The position numbers and the translations under genes were made by a program. The notes under the pieces are model-generated. The model did no database searches. It was not told the DNA's origin and worked only from the letters and a program-made list of their open reading frames with translations. From positions 434,001 through 498,000 of the forward strand of contig NZ_JAFCKJ010000002.1 of NCBI RefSeq assembly GCF_018130465.1: 64,000 nt of DNA. Reading direction: 5' to 3'. This document shows, in pieces, positions 8,454-19,225 of the stretch (its first letter is position 1; each line of letters starts with the position of its first letter). The stretch is from Bradyrhizobium canariense. GTDB lineage: Bacteria; Pseudomonadota; Alphaproteobacteria; Rhizobiales; Xanthobacteraceae.

Positions 8454-9844
8454 TCCGCCAATCTGCGCGCCAACATCCGGAAGCGCAAGATCAGAAGTCC
8501 GGCATAGACGAACGATCCGATCGACAGTCCAATCCAGACACCGACGGCACCGAAATCGGCGTGGAAGGCAAGCCACCAGGCGATGGGAAAGCCCACGCAC
8601 CAATAGCCGATCGCGGCGAATGCCAGCGTCATCCGGGTGTCATTGATGCCGCGCAGCGCGCCGCCCATGATGGTCTGGATCGCATCGGCGATGAAGAAGG
8701 TTGCACCGACCAGCAGCAGCGTTGCGGTCAGCTCGACGGTCGCCATGCTCGCCTCGCCGCTACCGAGGAACAGCCGTCCCAGCTCATAGCGGCCGAGGAT
8801 GATCGCGACGGTCAGGGCCGAGACGAACGCGATTCCGATCACCGCGGCGACGAGACCTGCGCGCTTCACCGCAAGCGGCTCGCCGCGGCCGAAGGCGTGA
8901 CCGACTCGCACGGTGGCCGCCATGCCGATGCCGAGCGGGACCATGAACAGCACGGCGGTGACCTGGAGCGCGATCTGATGCGCCGCGAGCGCCGTGGTCG
9001 AGATCAACCCCATCAGCAGCGCCGCCGAAGAGAACAGGCCATATTCCAGCAGCAGCGAGAACGAGATCGGGGCGCCGATCGCGATGAGCTCGCGCATCAG
9101 GGGCCAGTCGATCCGCCAGAGATGAGCGAGCGGACGATAGTCCGCGAACGGCTTGCGCAGCCCCGCGATCGCGAGCGTAGCGACGAAAGTGCCGAGATTG
9201 ACCAGCGTGGTCGCAAGCCCCGCGCCGAACAGGCCGAGCTCCGGCAGGCCGAACAGGCCGTGGATCAGGACGTAGACCAGCGCGGCATTGACCGGGATCG
9301 CCGCGAGCGTGATCCACAGCGGGGCCTGCGGCCGGTTCACCGCACTCATCATGCTGCGCAGCGCGACGAAGCCGAGCGCCGGCGCGATGCCCCAGGCCAG
9401 CCCGTTCAGATAGCGCTGGGCGAGCGCCGCCGAGTGCGGCGCCTGACCGAGAGCGATCAGGATGTGCTCGCCATAGAGCGGCGAGGCCATCATCGGCAGC
9501 GAGATCAGCAACGCAACCCACAGGCCGACGCGCAAGGAACGGCGGATGCGCCTGACGTCGCCGGCGCCGAACGCCTGCGCGACCAGGGGCGACACCGCCG
9601 CCATCAATCCGAGCCCGAAAGTGAAGCTGACGAAATAGACCGTATGCGCCAGTGCCGCCGCGGCGACCGCGCTCTCGCCGAGCCGCCCGATCAGCGCGAG
9701 ATCGGTCGTGATCATCGCGATCTGCCCGAGCTGCGTCAGCATCATCGGCACGGCCAGCCGCAGCGTCTCGACGAACTCGTCGGCGAGAGCATTTGGCGGC
9801 ACGCCGGCGCGCGGCTGCGAACGAGGCTGAACGGTGTCGAGCAT
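8450..9844 (-). CDS. MATE family efflux transporter
   Basis: A 464-residue NorM-type multidrug and toxin extrusion protein. Twelve hydrophobic segments are arranged as two pseudo-repeats. The N-terminal MLTQLGQIAMITTDLALIGRLGESAVAAAAL and the mid-protein MRELIAIGAPISFSLLLEYGLFSSAALLMG are the equivalent halves. Family members expel cationic drugs or metabolites using Na+ or H+. It is first of a coupled run (MATE, DUF2867, isomerase) on the minus strand. The Shine-Dalgarno is weak (TTGAG at 8 nt). Confidence 0.9.
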   Translation of the reverse strand: MLDTVQPRSQPRAGVPPNALADEFVETLRLAVPMMLTQLGQIAMITTDLALIGRLGESAVAAAALAHTVYFVSFTFGLGLMAAVSPLVAQAFGAGDVRRIRRSLRVGLWVALLISLPMMASPLYGEHILIALGQAPHSAALAQRYLNGLAWGIAPALGFVALRSMMSAVNRPQAPLWITLAAIPVNAALVYVLIHGLFGLPELGLFGAGLATTLVNLGTFVATLAIAGLRKPFADYRPLAHLWRIDWPLMRELIAIGAPISFSLLLEYGLFSSAALLMGLISTTALAAHQIALQVTAVLFMVPLGIGMAATVRVGHAFGRGEPLAVKRAGLVAAVIGIAFVSALTVAIILGRYELGRLFLGSGEASMATVELTATLLLVGATFFIADAIQTIMGGALRGINDTRMTLAFAAIGYWCVGFPIAWWLAFHADFGAVGVWIGLSIGSFVYAGLLILRFRMLARRLAE

Positions 9845-9883
9845 GGCTACTCAATAGCATCGCCGAGCGACGAAAACATGGCC

Positions 9884-10005
9884 CTCGTGTCCCGGACGCG
9901 CGAAGCGCGAGCCGGGACCCAGAAGTTGCGGGCACGGCTCCCGGCCGCATGGGCCCCGGCTCAGCAGCGCATCACTGACGTGCTGCGCTGCGTCCGGGGC
10001 ACGAG
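9884..10005. repeat. Palindromic intergenic repeat
   Basis: Imperfect long palindrome between murA and the MATE gene. The arms are CTCGTGTCCCGGACGC (9884-9899) and GCGTCCGGGGCACGAG (9990-10005). An internal GCGCGAAGCGCGAGC hairpin is shared with the repeat near 26960. It lies immediately downstream of murA and may help end its transcript. Confidence 0.7.
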
Positions 10006-10034
10006 ACCATTTTCGGATTGGAAGGCGAAGCGCC

Positions 10035-11330
10035 TCAGCCCTTCCGTTCGGGCAAGCGCCTGATCTTCGCACCGAGTGCGTTCAGCCGTTCGTCGATGCG
10101 CTCGTAGCCGCGTTCGATCTGGTCGGCGTTGTTGATCGTGGAGGTGCCCTCGGCGCAGACGGCCGCGAGCAGCATGGCCATTCCGGCGCGGATGTCGGGT
10201 GAGGTCATCGTCGCGCCGTGCAGCCGGCTGGGCCCTGCGATGATGGCGCGATGCGGGTCGCACAGCACGATGCGCGCGCCCATCGCGATCAGCTTGTCGA
10301 CGAAGAACATCCGCGATTCGAACATTTTTTCGAACATCAGGATCACGCCCTCGCATTGCGTGGCGGTGACGATCGCGATCGACATCAGATCGGCCGGGAA
10401 GGCGGGCCAGGGCTGGTCTTCCAGCTTCGGCACGTGGCCGCCAAAATCATCCTGGATCTTCATCGTCTGGTTCGAGGGCACGATGAGATCGTCGCCCTCG
10501 ATGCGGCAGACGATGCCGAGCCGCTCGAAGCCCATGCGGATCGAGCGCAGATGCTCGACGCCGGCGCGCACGATGCGAAGCGGTGAGCGCGTCACGGCCG
10601 CAAGCCCGATCAGCGAGCCGACTTCGATATGGTCGGGCTGGATCCGGTAGGTCGCGCCGCCCAGCGTCGCCGGACCGTGCACGATCATGGTGTTGGTGCC
10701 GATACCCTCGATCCTGGCGCCGAGCGCGACCAGGAAATTGGCGAGGTCCTGCACATGCGGCTCGGACGCCGCGTTACGCAGGAACGTGGTGCCTTCGGCG
10801 GCCACGGCTGCGACCAGCGCGTTCTCGGTCGCGGTCACGCTGGGCTCGTCCAGGAACACGTCGGCGCCGGTCAGTTTCGAAGCCCGGAATTCGAGCCGGT
10901 CGGTCGCGGTGACCTTGGCTCCCAACTGCTCGAGCGCGAGCACATGCGTATCGAGCCTTCGGCGGCCGATGACGTCGCCGCCCGGCGGCGGCAGCATCAC
11001 CTCGCCGCAGCGGGCGAGCAGGGGGCCGGCGAGCAGGATCGAGGCGCGGATGCGCACGCATAGCTCAGGGGCGAGATCGGCGGCGCGGATGCTCTTGGCG
11101 TGGATGTGAAGCGTATTGCGCCCGGTCCATTCCGCCGCCGCGCCGACCGAGCGGATCAGTTCAACCAGCGTCTCGGTGTCGCGGATCCGCGGCACGTTTT
11201 CCAGCGTCACCGGATGCTCGGTGAGCAGGGCGGCGGCGATGATCGGCAGCGCCGAATTCTTGTTGCCGGACGGCTCGATCGAGCCCGAGAGCCGGTGACC
11301 GCCCTCGACGATGTACTGGATGGGCGCCAC
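10035..11330 (-). CDS. murA: UDP-N-acetylglucosamine 1-carboxyvinyltransferase (MurA), Cys-to-Asp active-site variant
   Basis: A 431-residue EPSP/MurA-fold enzyme. The family reaction transfers enolpyruvate from PEP to UDP-GlcNAc, the first committed step of peptidoglycan synthesis. Substrate-contact residues are conserved: SGNKNSALP (Lys24-Asn25), the Arg after IGR, PAFPADL (Asp), and RGYERIDERL. The loop that carries catalytic Cys115 in E. coli (GGCTIGAR) reads GGDVIGRR here, with Asp119 at the Cys position. Naturally Asp-containing MurAs are active and fosfomycin-resistant (Mycobacterium, Chlamydia). Start is GTG 11330, giving the usual length. Rhizobia normally carry a murA beside hisD, so this may be a second copy; that is inference. 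Confidence 0.85.
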   Translation of the reverse strand: MAPIQYIVEGGHRLSGSIEPSGNKNSALPIIAAALLTEHPVTLENVPRIRDTETLVELIRSVGAAAEWTGRNTLHIHAKSIRAADLAPELCVRIRASILLAGPLLARCGEVMLPPPGGDVIGRRRLDTHVLALEQLGAKVTATDRLEFRASKLTGADVFLDEPSVTATENALVAAVAAEGTTFLRNAASEPHVQDLANFLVALGARIEGIGTNTMIVHGPATLGGATYRIQPDHIEVGSLIGLAAVTRSPLRIVRAGVEHLRSIRMGFERLGIVCRIEGDDLIVPSNQTMKIQDDFGGHVPKLEDQPWPAFPADLMSIAIVTATQCEGVILMFEKMFESRMFFVDKLIAMGARIVLCDPHRAIIAGPSRLHGATMTSPDIRAGMAMLLAAVCAEGTSTINNADQIERGYERIDERLNALGAKIRRLPERKG

Positions 11331-11444
11331 GGGGTTCTCGCTTCTTTGGATTCGGTTGGGCGGGTCTGCCTTGTACCGGAAAATACAAAGAAATGAGAGA
11401 AGTATCAATTCTTCCTGCAGTCGTGCCTGCCCGATAACCCATAC

Positions 11445-11912
11445 TCAAAACAGGCCGATGATATTCCCCACCACATAGAGGATCGCGATCAGGATCAGCG
11501 CACCGATCATGACGAAGGAGATTTCGACGGCAATGGCGCCGGTGCCGAGGATGGCGGCCACGCCGGCCAGAAGCCGCTCCTCCCGGAAGATCAGCGAAAG
11601 CACCGAGAGCAGGATCGCAAGCAGACCGAGCGAGATCGCGGTGGCGGATGCCGCTTCGCTCCAGCTCCTTCCGGCCGATTTTTCGATCCTGGGAGCCTGA
11701 TACTCCACGCCCTTCACCCGCGCGATCACGCGGTCCTTGATGCGGTGTCCGGTGTCGACGATGACCTGGTCTGCCGGTGGCGGCGGAAACACGATCGGCA
11801 CGATCCAATGCGGCAACACCGCCGCCATCAGCGCCAGCACGCCGACAATGCTGCCGATGATGCCGAGACGGCGGGATGGTACGGCGGAACTGGTTGCTAT
11901 CGAGCTGGTCAT
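11445..11912 (-). CDS. Conserved hypothetical membrane protein
   Basis: A 155-residue protein that I do not recognise by name. Hydrophobic segments lie at about residues 17-40, 88-108 and 115-152. The second and third flank a short FREERLL loop, and the last stretch is long enough for one or two spans. A hydrophilic region between spans (about residues 48-85) would be periplasmic or cytoplasmic depending on topology. GGGAAG lies 9 nt before the ATG. It is co-directional with gyrB upstream and murA downstream, but gaps of about 115-190 bp on either side argue against tight coupling. Confidence 0.65.
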   Translation of the reverse strand: MTSSIATSSAVPSRRLGIIGSIVGVLALMAAVLPHWIVPIVFPPPPADQVIVDTGHRIKDRVIARVKGVEYQAPRIEKSAGRSWSEAASATAISLGLLAILLSVLSLIFREERLLAGVAAILGTGAIAVEISFVMIGALILIAILYVVGNIIGLF

Positions 11913-12002
11913 GGCGTGGCGCTTCCCGGCCGGAACAGGCCTGCGTTCATGCCACTTCGTCGCGATGGCGGCTGACGAGGTTCAGCGCATGTGTTTCCAC
12001 AA

Positions 12003-12080
12003 CGTCATGGCCGGGCCTGTCCCGCCTTCGCCTCGCCGAAGCGGCTTCGGCCGCGCAGGCGGGACAAGCCCGGCATGACG
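12003..12080. repeat. Palindromic repeat downstream of gyrB
   Basis: Long imperfect hairpin with arms beginning CGTCATGGCCGGGCCTGTCC (12003) and ending GGGACAAGCCCGGCATGACG (12080), around a GCCGAAGCGGCTTCGGC inner hairpin. Placed 20-100 bp after the gyrB stop codon, it is a plausible transcript end for gyrB. Confidence 0.7.
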
Positions 12081-12101
12081 ACCGTCCAAAGACAAACGAC
12101 C

Positions 12102-14654
<2,553 letters not shown>

Positions 14655-14818
14655 TTAGATAGAATTTTTTAGCAGGTTTTCAAGGCTTTCGACGGCCGAT
14701 TCGGTGGCTTGAAAAAAGCGCGATTCGAGCGGCCGTTCCGGGCCTCGGAAGGCGTGGATTTTGCGGGGACGAGGGGCGTTCCGAGGCGCCTGGAACGCCC
14801 CGGAACGGCCTTTGCAGC

Positions 14819-16987
14819 TCAATACATTTGAAGCGGCAGCACGTCTCCGTTTGGTCCCACCAGGAGGCCCCAGGCATCGCCGGCGGCTACGGTGAGGGTC
14901 TCGCTGCGAGCAGGGCGGCCCGGCAGACGCAGCGCGTACTGGTACTTGCCGGGCGGTAGATCGAGCATCGGGCCTTTCGGCGATTGCGGACCGCCCGCGC
15001 CGGCTGCGATCTTCACGGTTTGATTGTTGATCGTCAGCGATGCTTCCTTCGGCCCCATATTGCCGAGCATCAGCCTCGCCTGTCCGGCCTTCGGCATGAT
15101 GTCGGCCTTGGCCGCGGCCTGCGGATTCCGCTGCATCAGGTTGACAATTGTCTCGTCCCTGGCGCGGCCGAGCTTCAGCACGGCCGGTCCCTCCGGCGAG
15201 GTGAACGCGAGCTCCGCCCGCTCGGCCGTCACTGTCGCGCCGTCGGCCTTCTCCTGCCAGCCCCGCTTGGTCAGCTCCGTGCGATAGAACGCGAGGACAT
15301 CGCCGAGCGGGGCGGGGATGCTGGCTTCCAGCTCGGTCCGGAACGACTGGTCGCTGCCCGGGAATTTCGTGGAGCTGATTCCGGTCGAGCTGTGCTGCGT
15401 CGGCACCGGCAGGGCGGAATCGGGATCGGGCTTGAGCGGCTCGGTCGAGTTGGCCGGGATCGGCTTTGCGTCTGCCGATTTGGCCTCAACCGGCTTCGCC
15501 GCAGCCACGATCAGGCCGGTGCCGTTGGCGCTGACATTCACCTTCGGGCCCATCTGCATCACGGTCATCGAGATCGACTTGCCGGCCTTGGAGAATTCCA
15601 TCACCGCCATGTTGGGCTGGTTGATGACGGAGGGCTGCTCTTTCCAGCCAGCGTTCTTCAGCGATGCGCGGTAGAAGGTGCCGAGCGCCCTGACGCTTGA
15701 GGCGGAAGAGAATTCGAGCCTGCCGTCGCCGCCTTCGAACTTCACGCCTTCGGCGTTTTCGGGCAGCGGCACCGGCGTCTTGCTGTCGGCCAGCGCATTC
15801 AGCGGCGCATCTGACAGCGCGGCCGCCTGCACCTTGCGTCTGGCCTCGTCGGCGGTGATGAGCTGCTTGGCCGCACCTAACGCATCTCCAAGGAACTTCT
15901 CGTCGGCTTCCTTCTTCGCCTTGGCACGGGCGGCAAGTGCGGATTCCTTCACCTGCGCGGTCAGGCTGACCATGGTGAAATCGTATTTGCGGCCAAGCCG
16001 CAGCAAGCCGGTTTCCTCCGCCGAAGAGATCTTGATCGCGACCTCGTCGCCGGGTGCGAGCGGCGCGCCGCCGTCCTCCTGCCAGCCGCGCGCGGCGAGC
16101 TCGCGATGATAGAAGGCGAGCACGACGGGCAGCTCGGCCATCGCGGCGGCTGACATCTCGCGCTTGTTGTCGCTCGCGCCGCCGAGGCCCCTGGCCGTCT
16201 TGGTCGGGCTCGGCCGCGGCAGGCCGGCCATATCGCTATCGGCCTTGAGCTCGCTGGGCAGCGCGAAGGGCGCGACCCGGATATCGACATTGGTGCGGCC
16301 GTCGTCGCGGCGTGTCAGCGTCAGCATCACGGGCTTCTGCTGATAGAAGCCGGTCTCCTTGCTATCGGCATGCGCGTAGAACGCGCGCAGGCCGTTGGGA
16401 GCGGTCTCATCCAGGCTGGTGGTCCAGCGCGCGGCGGTTTCCGGCGTGAGCTTCTGCCAGCCGATCGCAGCCATCTGGCTGGCATAGAAATCCGACGTTG
16501 CATCGAGCGGCGTCGGCGCGACGCAGCCGAGATAGGGCCGGGTCCCGTCAAACACGATGTCGCTTGCGCCTTCCGGAAACGGCACGTTCCCGTAGATCCG
16601 GTCGGTCGTGTAGTAAACCACGGACTGGTCGGGCCGACCGGGCGCCTGCGTGAAATGAACGGAAAGGCCCTGTCGTCCCTTCCTAAACTTCAGCAGGGTG
16701 CTTTTCTCCTCGAGCGGCATCACATAGGCGACCCAGCCGTCAGCGCTCAGGAGCTTTCGGACCGCGGGCAGTGTCACGGCCTGCGGCGTCGGCATGCGAT
16801 ATTCGACGCGGTAGGGATCGGGTCGCGAGGTGTCTTCCACCGCACCTTCGAGCTGCGGCAGGGCGTGGACGTCGACGATGCCCTCGTCGGCGCCAGCCGC
16901 GATCGAGCAGCTCGCCATCAGGAAGAGACCGCATGCAAGCAGCCGCCATCGTGCCGGGACTTGCGTCCCGCGCGGGATCATCGCCAT
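14819..16987 (-). CDS. Secreted five-module FY/GW-repeat protein, unknown function
   Basis: A 722-residue exported protein that I cannot assign. The signal peptide covers residues 1-32 (RWRLLACGLFLMASCSIAAGA). A degenerate module of about 120 residues recurs around the core FY-x3-L-x3-GW: near residues 76-86 (VRKLLSADGW, weakest), 167-177, 292-302, 438-448 and 566-576. Upstream of each of the last four cores is a proline-containing PxPx segment followed by a short strand region. The C-terminal domain (about 630-722) contains LPPGKYQYALRLPGRP and LTVAAGDAWGLLVG and ends LPLQMY. An Ala/Lys-rich coil lies at about 345-400. GGAG is 8 nt before the ATG. It sits between gyrB and a shorter paralogue. 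Confidence 0.7.
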   Translation of the reverse strand: MAMIPRGTQVPARWRLLACGLFLMASCSIAAGADEGIVDVHALPQLEGAVEDTSRPDPYRVEYRMPTPQAVTLPAVRKLLSADGWVAYVMPLEEKSTLLKFRKGRQGLSVHFTQAPGRPDQSVVYYTTDRIYGNVPFPEGASDIVFDGTRPYLGCVAPTPLDATSDFYASQMAAIGWQKLTPETAARWTTSLDETAPNGLRAFYAHADSKETGFYQQKPVMLTLTRRDDGRTNVDIRVAPFALPSELKADSDMAGLPRPSPTKTARGLGGASDNKREMSAAAMAELPVVLAFYHRELAARGWQEDGGAPLAPGDEVAIKISSAEETGLLRLGRKYDFTMVSLTAQVKESALAARAKAKKEADEKFLGDALGAAKQLITADEARRKVQAAALSDAPLNALADSKTPVPLPENAEGVKFEGGDGRLEFSSASSVRALGTFYRASLKNAGWKEQPSVINQPNMAVMEFSKAGKSISMTVMQMGPKVNVSANGTGLIVAAAKPVEAKSADAKPIPANSTEPLKPDPDSALPVPTQHSSTGISSTKFPGSDQSFRTELEASIPAPLGDVLAFYRTELTKRGWQEKADGATVTAERAELAFTSPEGPAVLKLGRARDETIVNLMQRNPQAAAKADIMPKAGQARLMLGNMGPKEASLTINNQTVKIAAGAGGPQSPKGPMLDLPPGKYQYALRLPGRPARSETLTVAAGDAWGLLVGPNGDVLPLQMY

Positions 16988-17113
16988 CGTTACTTCTCCA
17001 GGATGCCGCGCGGCGCTTTGGCGCGCGCGATTGCAACGGCTGCGACACCGTCGGCGTGGTCTCAGACGAGAAGTCGCGGCAGGAACCGGGCAGGTTCAAA
17101 GATCCCGGACGAC

Positions 17114-17857
17114 TCAATACAGCTGGAGCGGCGACCATGCCTCGCCGTCGCGCCCGACGGTGAGCTCCCAGGCGTCGCCGGCCGCAACGGTGAGGATGTT
17201 CGTATGAGCCGGCCGGCCGGGCACGCCCAGTTCGTAGGAATATTTGCCGGGCGCCAGATCCAGCGATACGGCGTTGGCGCCGGCGGGGCGCTTGATGATC
17301 CGCGCGTCGATCCCGAGCACGGCTTCCGTCTCGCCGATGTTGCTGAACACCAGCTTCGCCTGGCCCGGTTCGGGCATGACGTTCGCCCTGGTTGCTGTAT
17401 CCGCGTTCTTCTGCACGAGATGGACCGAGGTGCTGCTGTCGTTGCGGCCGAGCTCCAGCGTGGCCGGCCCGAGCGGGGAGGCGAACGCAAGCTGGACGTG
17501 ATCGGCGGAGACGACGGCGCCATCGTGCTGCTCCTGCCAGCCGAGCTTTCCGAGCTCCGTGCGGTAGAAGGCGAGAACGTCGCCGAGCTCGGCGGGCACG
17601 GTGGCTTCGAGCTTGACGCGGAGCGGCGCTTCAACGCCCCGCATCAGGGTGGTGTGGATTCCTCTAAAGCTGTAGCGGGTCGGTGCGGGCAGCCTGGCAT
17701 CGGGATCCGGGGTGAGGTCGGCCGAAAACAGCGACGACAGATGCGGCACCCAGGCGCCGGCGCTTGCCGCGAGCATGCAGATCGCGAGCAGGACGAGGCC
17801 GCACGCAAACGCCCGCCATCGTGCCGGGGCTTCCGCCCCGGACCTTGCCGTCGTCAT
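17114..17857 (-). CDS. Secreted single-module paralogue of the FY/GW-repeat protein
   Basis: A 247-residue exported or membrane-anchored protein of unknown function. The N-terminal hydrophobic segment (residues 13-36, RWRAFACGLVLLAICMLAASAGA) closely resembles that of the downstream 722-residue gene. One copy of the core, DVLAFYRTELGKLGWQE, lies at residues 93-109 and is nearly identical to the last core of the large protein. The C-terminal domain (about 160-247) shares DLAPGKYSYELGVPGRP, LTVAAGDAWELTVG and the ending PLQLY. It therefore equals the last third of its neighbour. The ATG at 17857 has GGAG 6 nt upstream. It lies directly downstream of recF. Confidence 0.7.
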   Translation of the reverse strand: MTTARSGAEAPARWRAFACGLVLLAICMLAASAGAWVPHLSSLFSADLTPDPDARLPAPTRYSFRGIHTTLMRGVEAPLRVKLEATVPAELGDVLAFYRTELGKLGWQEQHDGAVVSADHVQLAFASPLGPATLELGRNDSSTSVHLVQKNADTATRANVMPEPGQAKLVFSNIGETEAVLGIDARIIKRPAGANAVSLDLAPGKYSYELGVPGRPAHTNILTVAAGDAWELTVGRDGEAWSPLQLY

Positions 17858-17977
17858 CTCACTCTCCAGGGGTATCGCGCGTGGTGTCATTGCGCGATGG
17901 CAAAACGGCTGCGACGCCGTCGGCGCGGCCTCCGGCAACTAGTCGCGGCGGGAACGGGGCTGGTTCAACGGCGGCGA

Positions 17978-19114
17978 CTACCGCCGGGCCGATACCTGTC
18001 CGCTTTCGACGTCAAAGATTTCGCCCCCGGTGCCGATCTCGGCGAAGGCGGCGGGGTCTGCGCCGGTCAGCCACACCTGCGCGCCGAGCTTGCGCAGCTC
18101 GTCGAACAGCGCCGCGCGCCTGCTAGGATCGAGATGGGCTACGACCTCGTCGAGCAGCAGCAGCGGCACGATGCCGGTCATCTCGGCGACCAGGCTCGCA
18201 TGCGCCAGCACCAGCCCGATCAGCAACGCCTTCTGCTCGCCGGTCGAGGCATCGCGCGCCGGCATGCTTTTCGGCGCGTAGATCACCTGGAGATCGGTGA
18301 GATGCGGACCATCCGTGGTGCGGCCGGCGATGGCGTCACGCGGACGGTTGTCGCGCAGGATCTGGCGGTAGCGGTCCTCGACCGACGTCGCGGTCTCGTT
18401 GAGGAGCGCGTTCTCCATCCAGCCGTCGAGCGCGATCTGCGCCGATGGAAAGGCGGAGGCCTGCGCGCGTGCATTCAACATGCCGGTCAGCCGCGCCGCG
18501 GTCTGGCCGCGGGTTGCGGCGACCGCGACCGCAAGCTCCGCGGTCTCGCGCTCGATCGCGTCACACCAATGGTCGTCGTAATTGCGCGTCTCGAGCAGGC
18601 GGTTGCGCGAGCGCAGGGAACGCTCGAGCGCGGAGATGCGGCTGGAATGGTCGCTGTCGATGGCAAGCACCAGGCGGTCGAAGAAGCGCCGGCGTTCGGA
18701 GCCCGCTCCCATGAACAGCCCGTCCATCGCAGGCGTCAGCCACACCATGCGGATGTGGTCGCCGAACGACGCCGCCGAATTGACCGGTTCGCGGTCGATG
18801 CGGCAGCGACGGCTGACCGGGCTATCGGCGCGCGGCGGATCGATGCCGGTGCCGAGCGTGGCAAGGCCCAGCGCGCCCTCGACCTGTGCCGACACCGCCC
18901 AGGAGCCGTCGCCCTGGTTGTCGGCGACGTCGTCCAGCGTCGCGCGCCGCAAGCCGCGTCCCGGTGACAGGAACGAGATCGCCTCGATGCAATTGGTCTT
19001 GCCCGCTCCGTTCGGCCCGACCAGCGCCACCATGTCAGCCGTCGCCTCGAGCCCCGCCGCCCGGTAATTGCGAAAATGCGTCAGCGTCAGGCGATGAATG
19101 CGGGAGGGGGTCAT
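17978..19114 (-). CDS. recF: DNA replication and repair protein RecF
   Basis: SMC-like ATPase that helps load RecA at gaps through RecFOR. It has 378 residues. Walker A is GPNGAGKT (residues 33-40), the ABC signature is DASTGEQKALLIGLVLAHA, and Walker B is LLLLDEVVAHLD, all in the expected order. The N-terminal LTLTHFRNYR is typical. I chose the ATG at 19114. The longer frame from 19138 begins inside a palindromic repeat, although 19114 itself has only a weak Shine-Dalgarno. It follows dnaN in the conserved dnaA-dnaN-recF order. Confidence 0.95.
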   Translation of the reverse strand: MTPSRIHRLTLTHFRNYRAAGLEATADMVALVGPNGAGKTNCIEAISFLSPGRGLRRATLDDVADNQGDGSWAVSAQVEGALGLATLGTGIDPPRADSPVSRRCRIDREPVNSAASFGDHIRMVWLTPAMDGLFMGAGSERRRFFDRLVLAIDSDHSSRISALERSLRSRNRLLETRNYDDHWCDAIERETAELAVAVAATRGQTAARLTGMLNARAQASAFPSAQIALDGWMENALLNETATSVEDRYRQILRDNRPRDAIAGRTTDGPHLTDLQVIYAPKSMPARDASTGEQKALLIGLVLAHASLVAEMTGIVPLLLLDEVVAHLDPSRRAALFDELRKLGAQVWLTGADPAAFAEIGTGGEIFDVESGQVSARR

Positions 19115-19123
19115 GTTGTCTTT

Positions 19124-19191
19124 GTCATTGCCGGGCATCCACGTTTTGGTCCTCCAAAGACGTGGATGGCCGGGACAAGCCCGGCCATGAC
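19124..19191. repeat. Palindromic repeat between dnaN and recF
   Basis: Hairpin-forming repeat. GTCATTGCCGGGCATCCACG on the left faces CGTGGATGGCCGGG...CCGGCCATGAC on the right, with an inner CCGGGACAAGCCCGG stem. It fills the dnaN-recF gap and overlaps the weakly supported upstream start of recF. Confidence 0.7.
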
Positions 19192-19225
19192 GGATGTAGT
19201 CGATGCGACGGGGCGCCGGTAGCCC

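Noticed and set aside
7965-8603. 212-residue version of the DUF2867-like protein
   Set aside because: The extra N-terminal 50 residues are Arg/Cys-rich and antisense-like within the MATE gene. The ATGA overlap at 8450-8453 gives a natural start.
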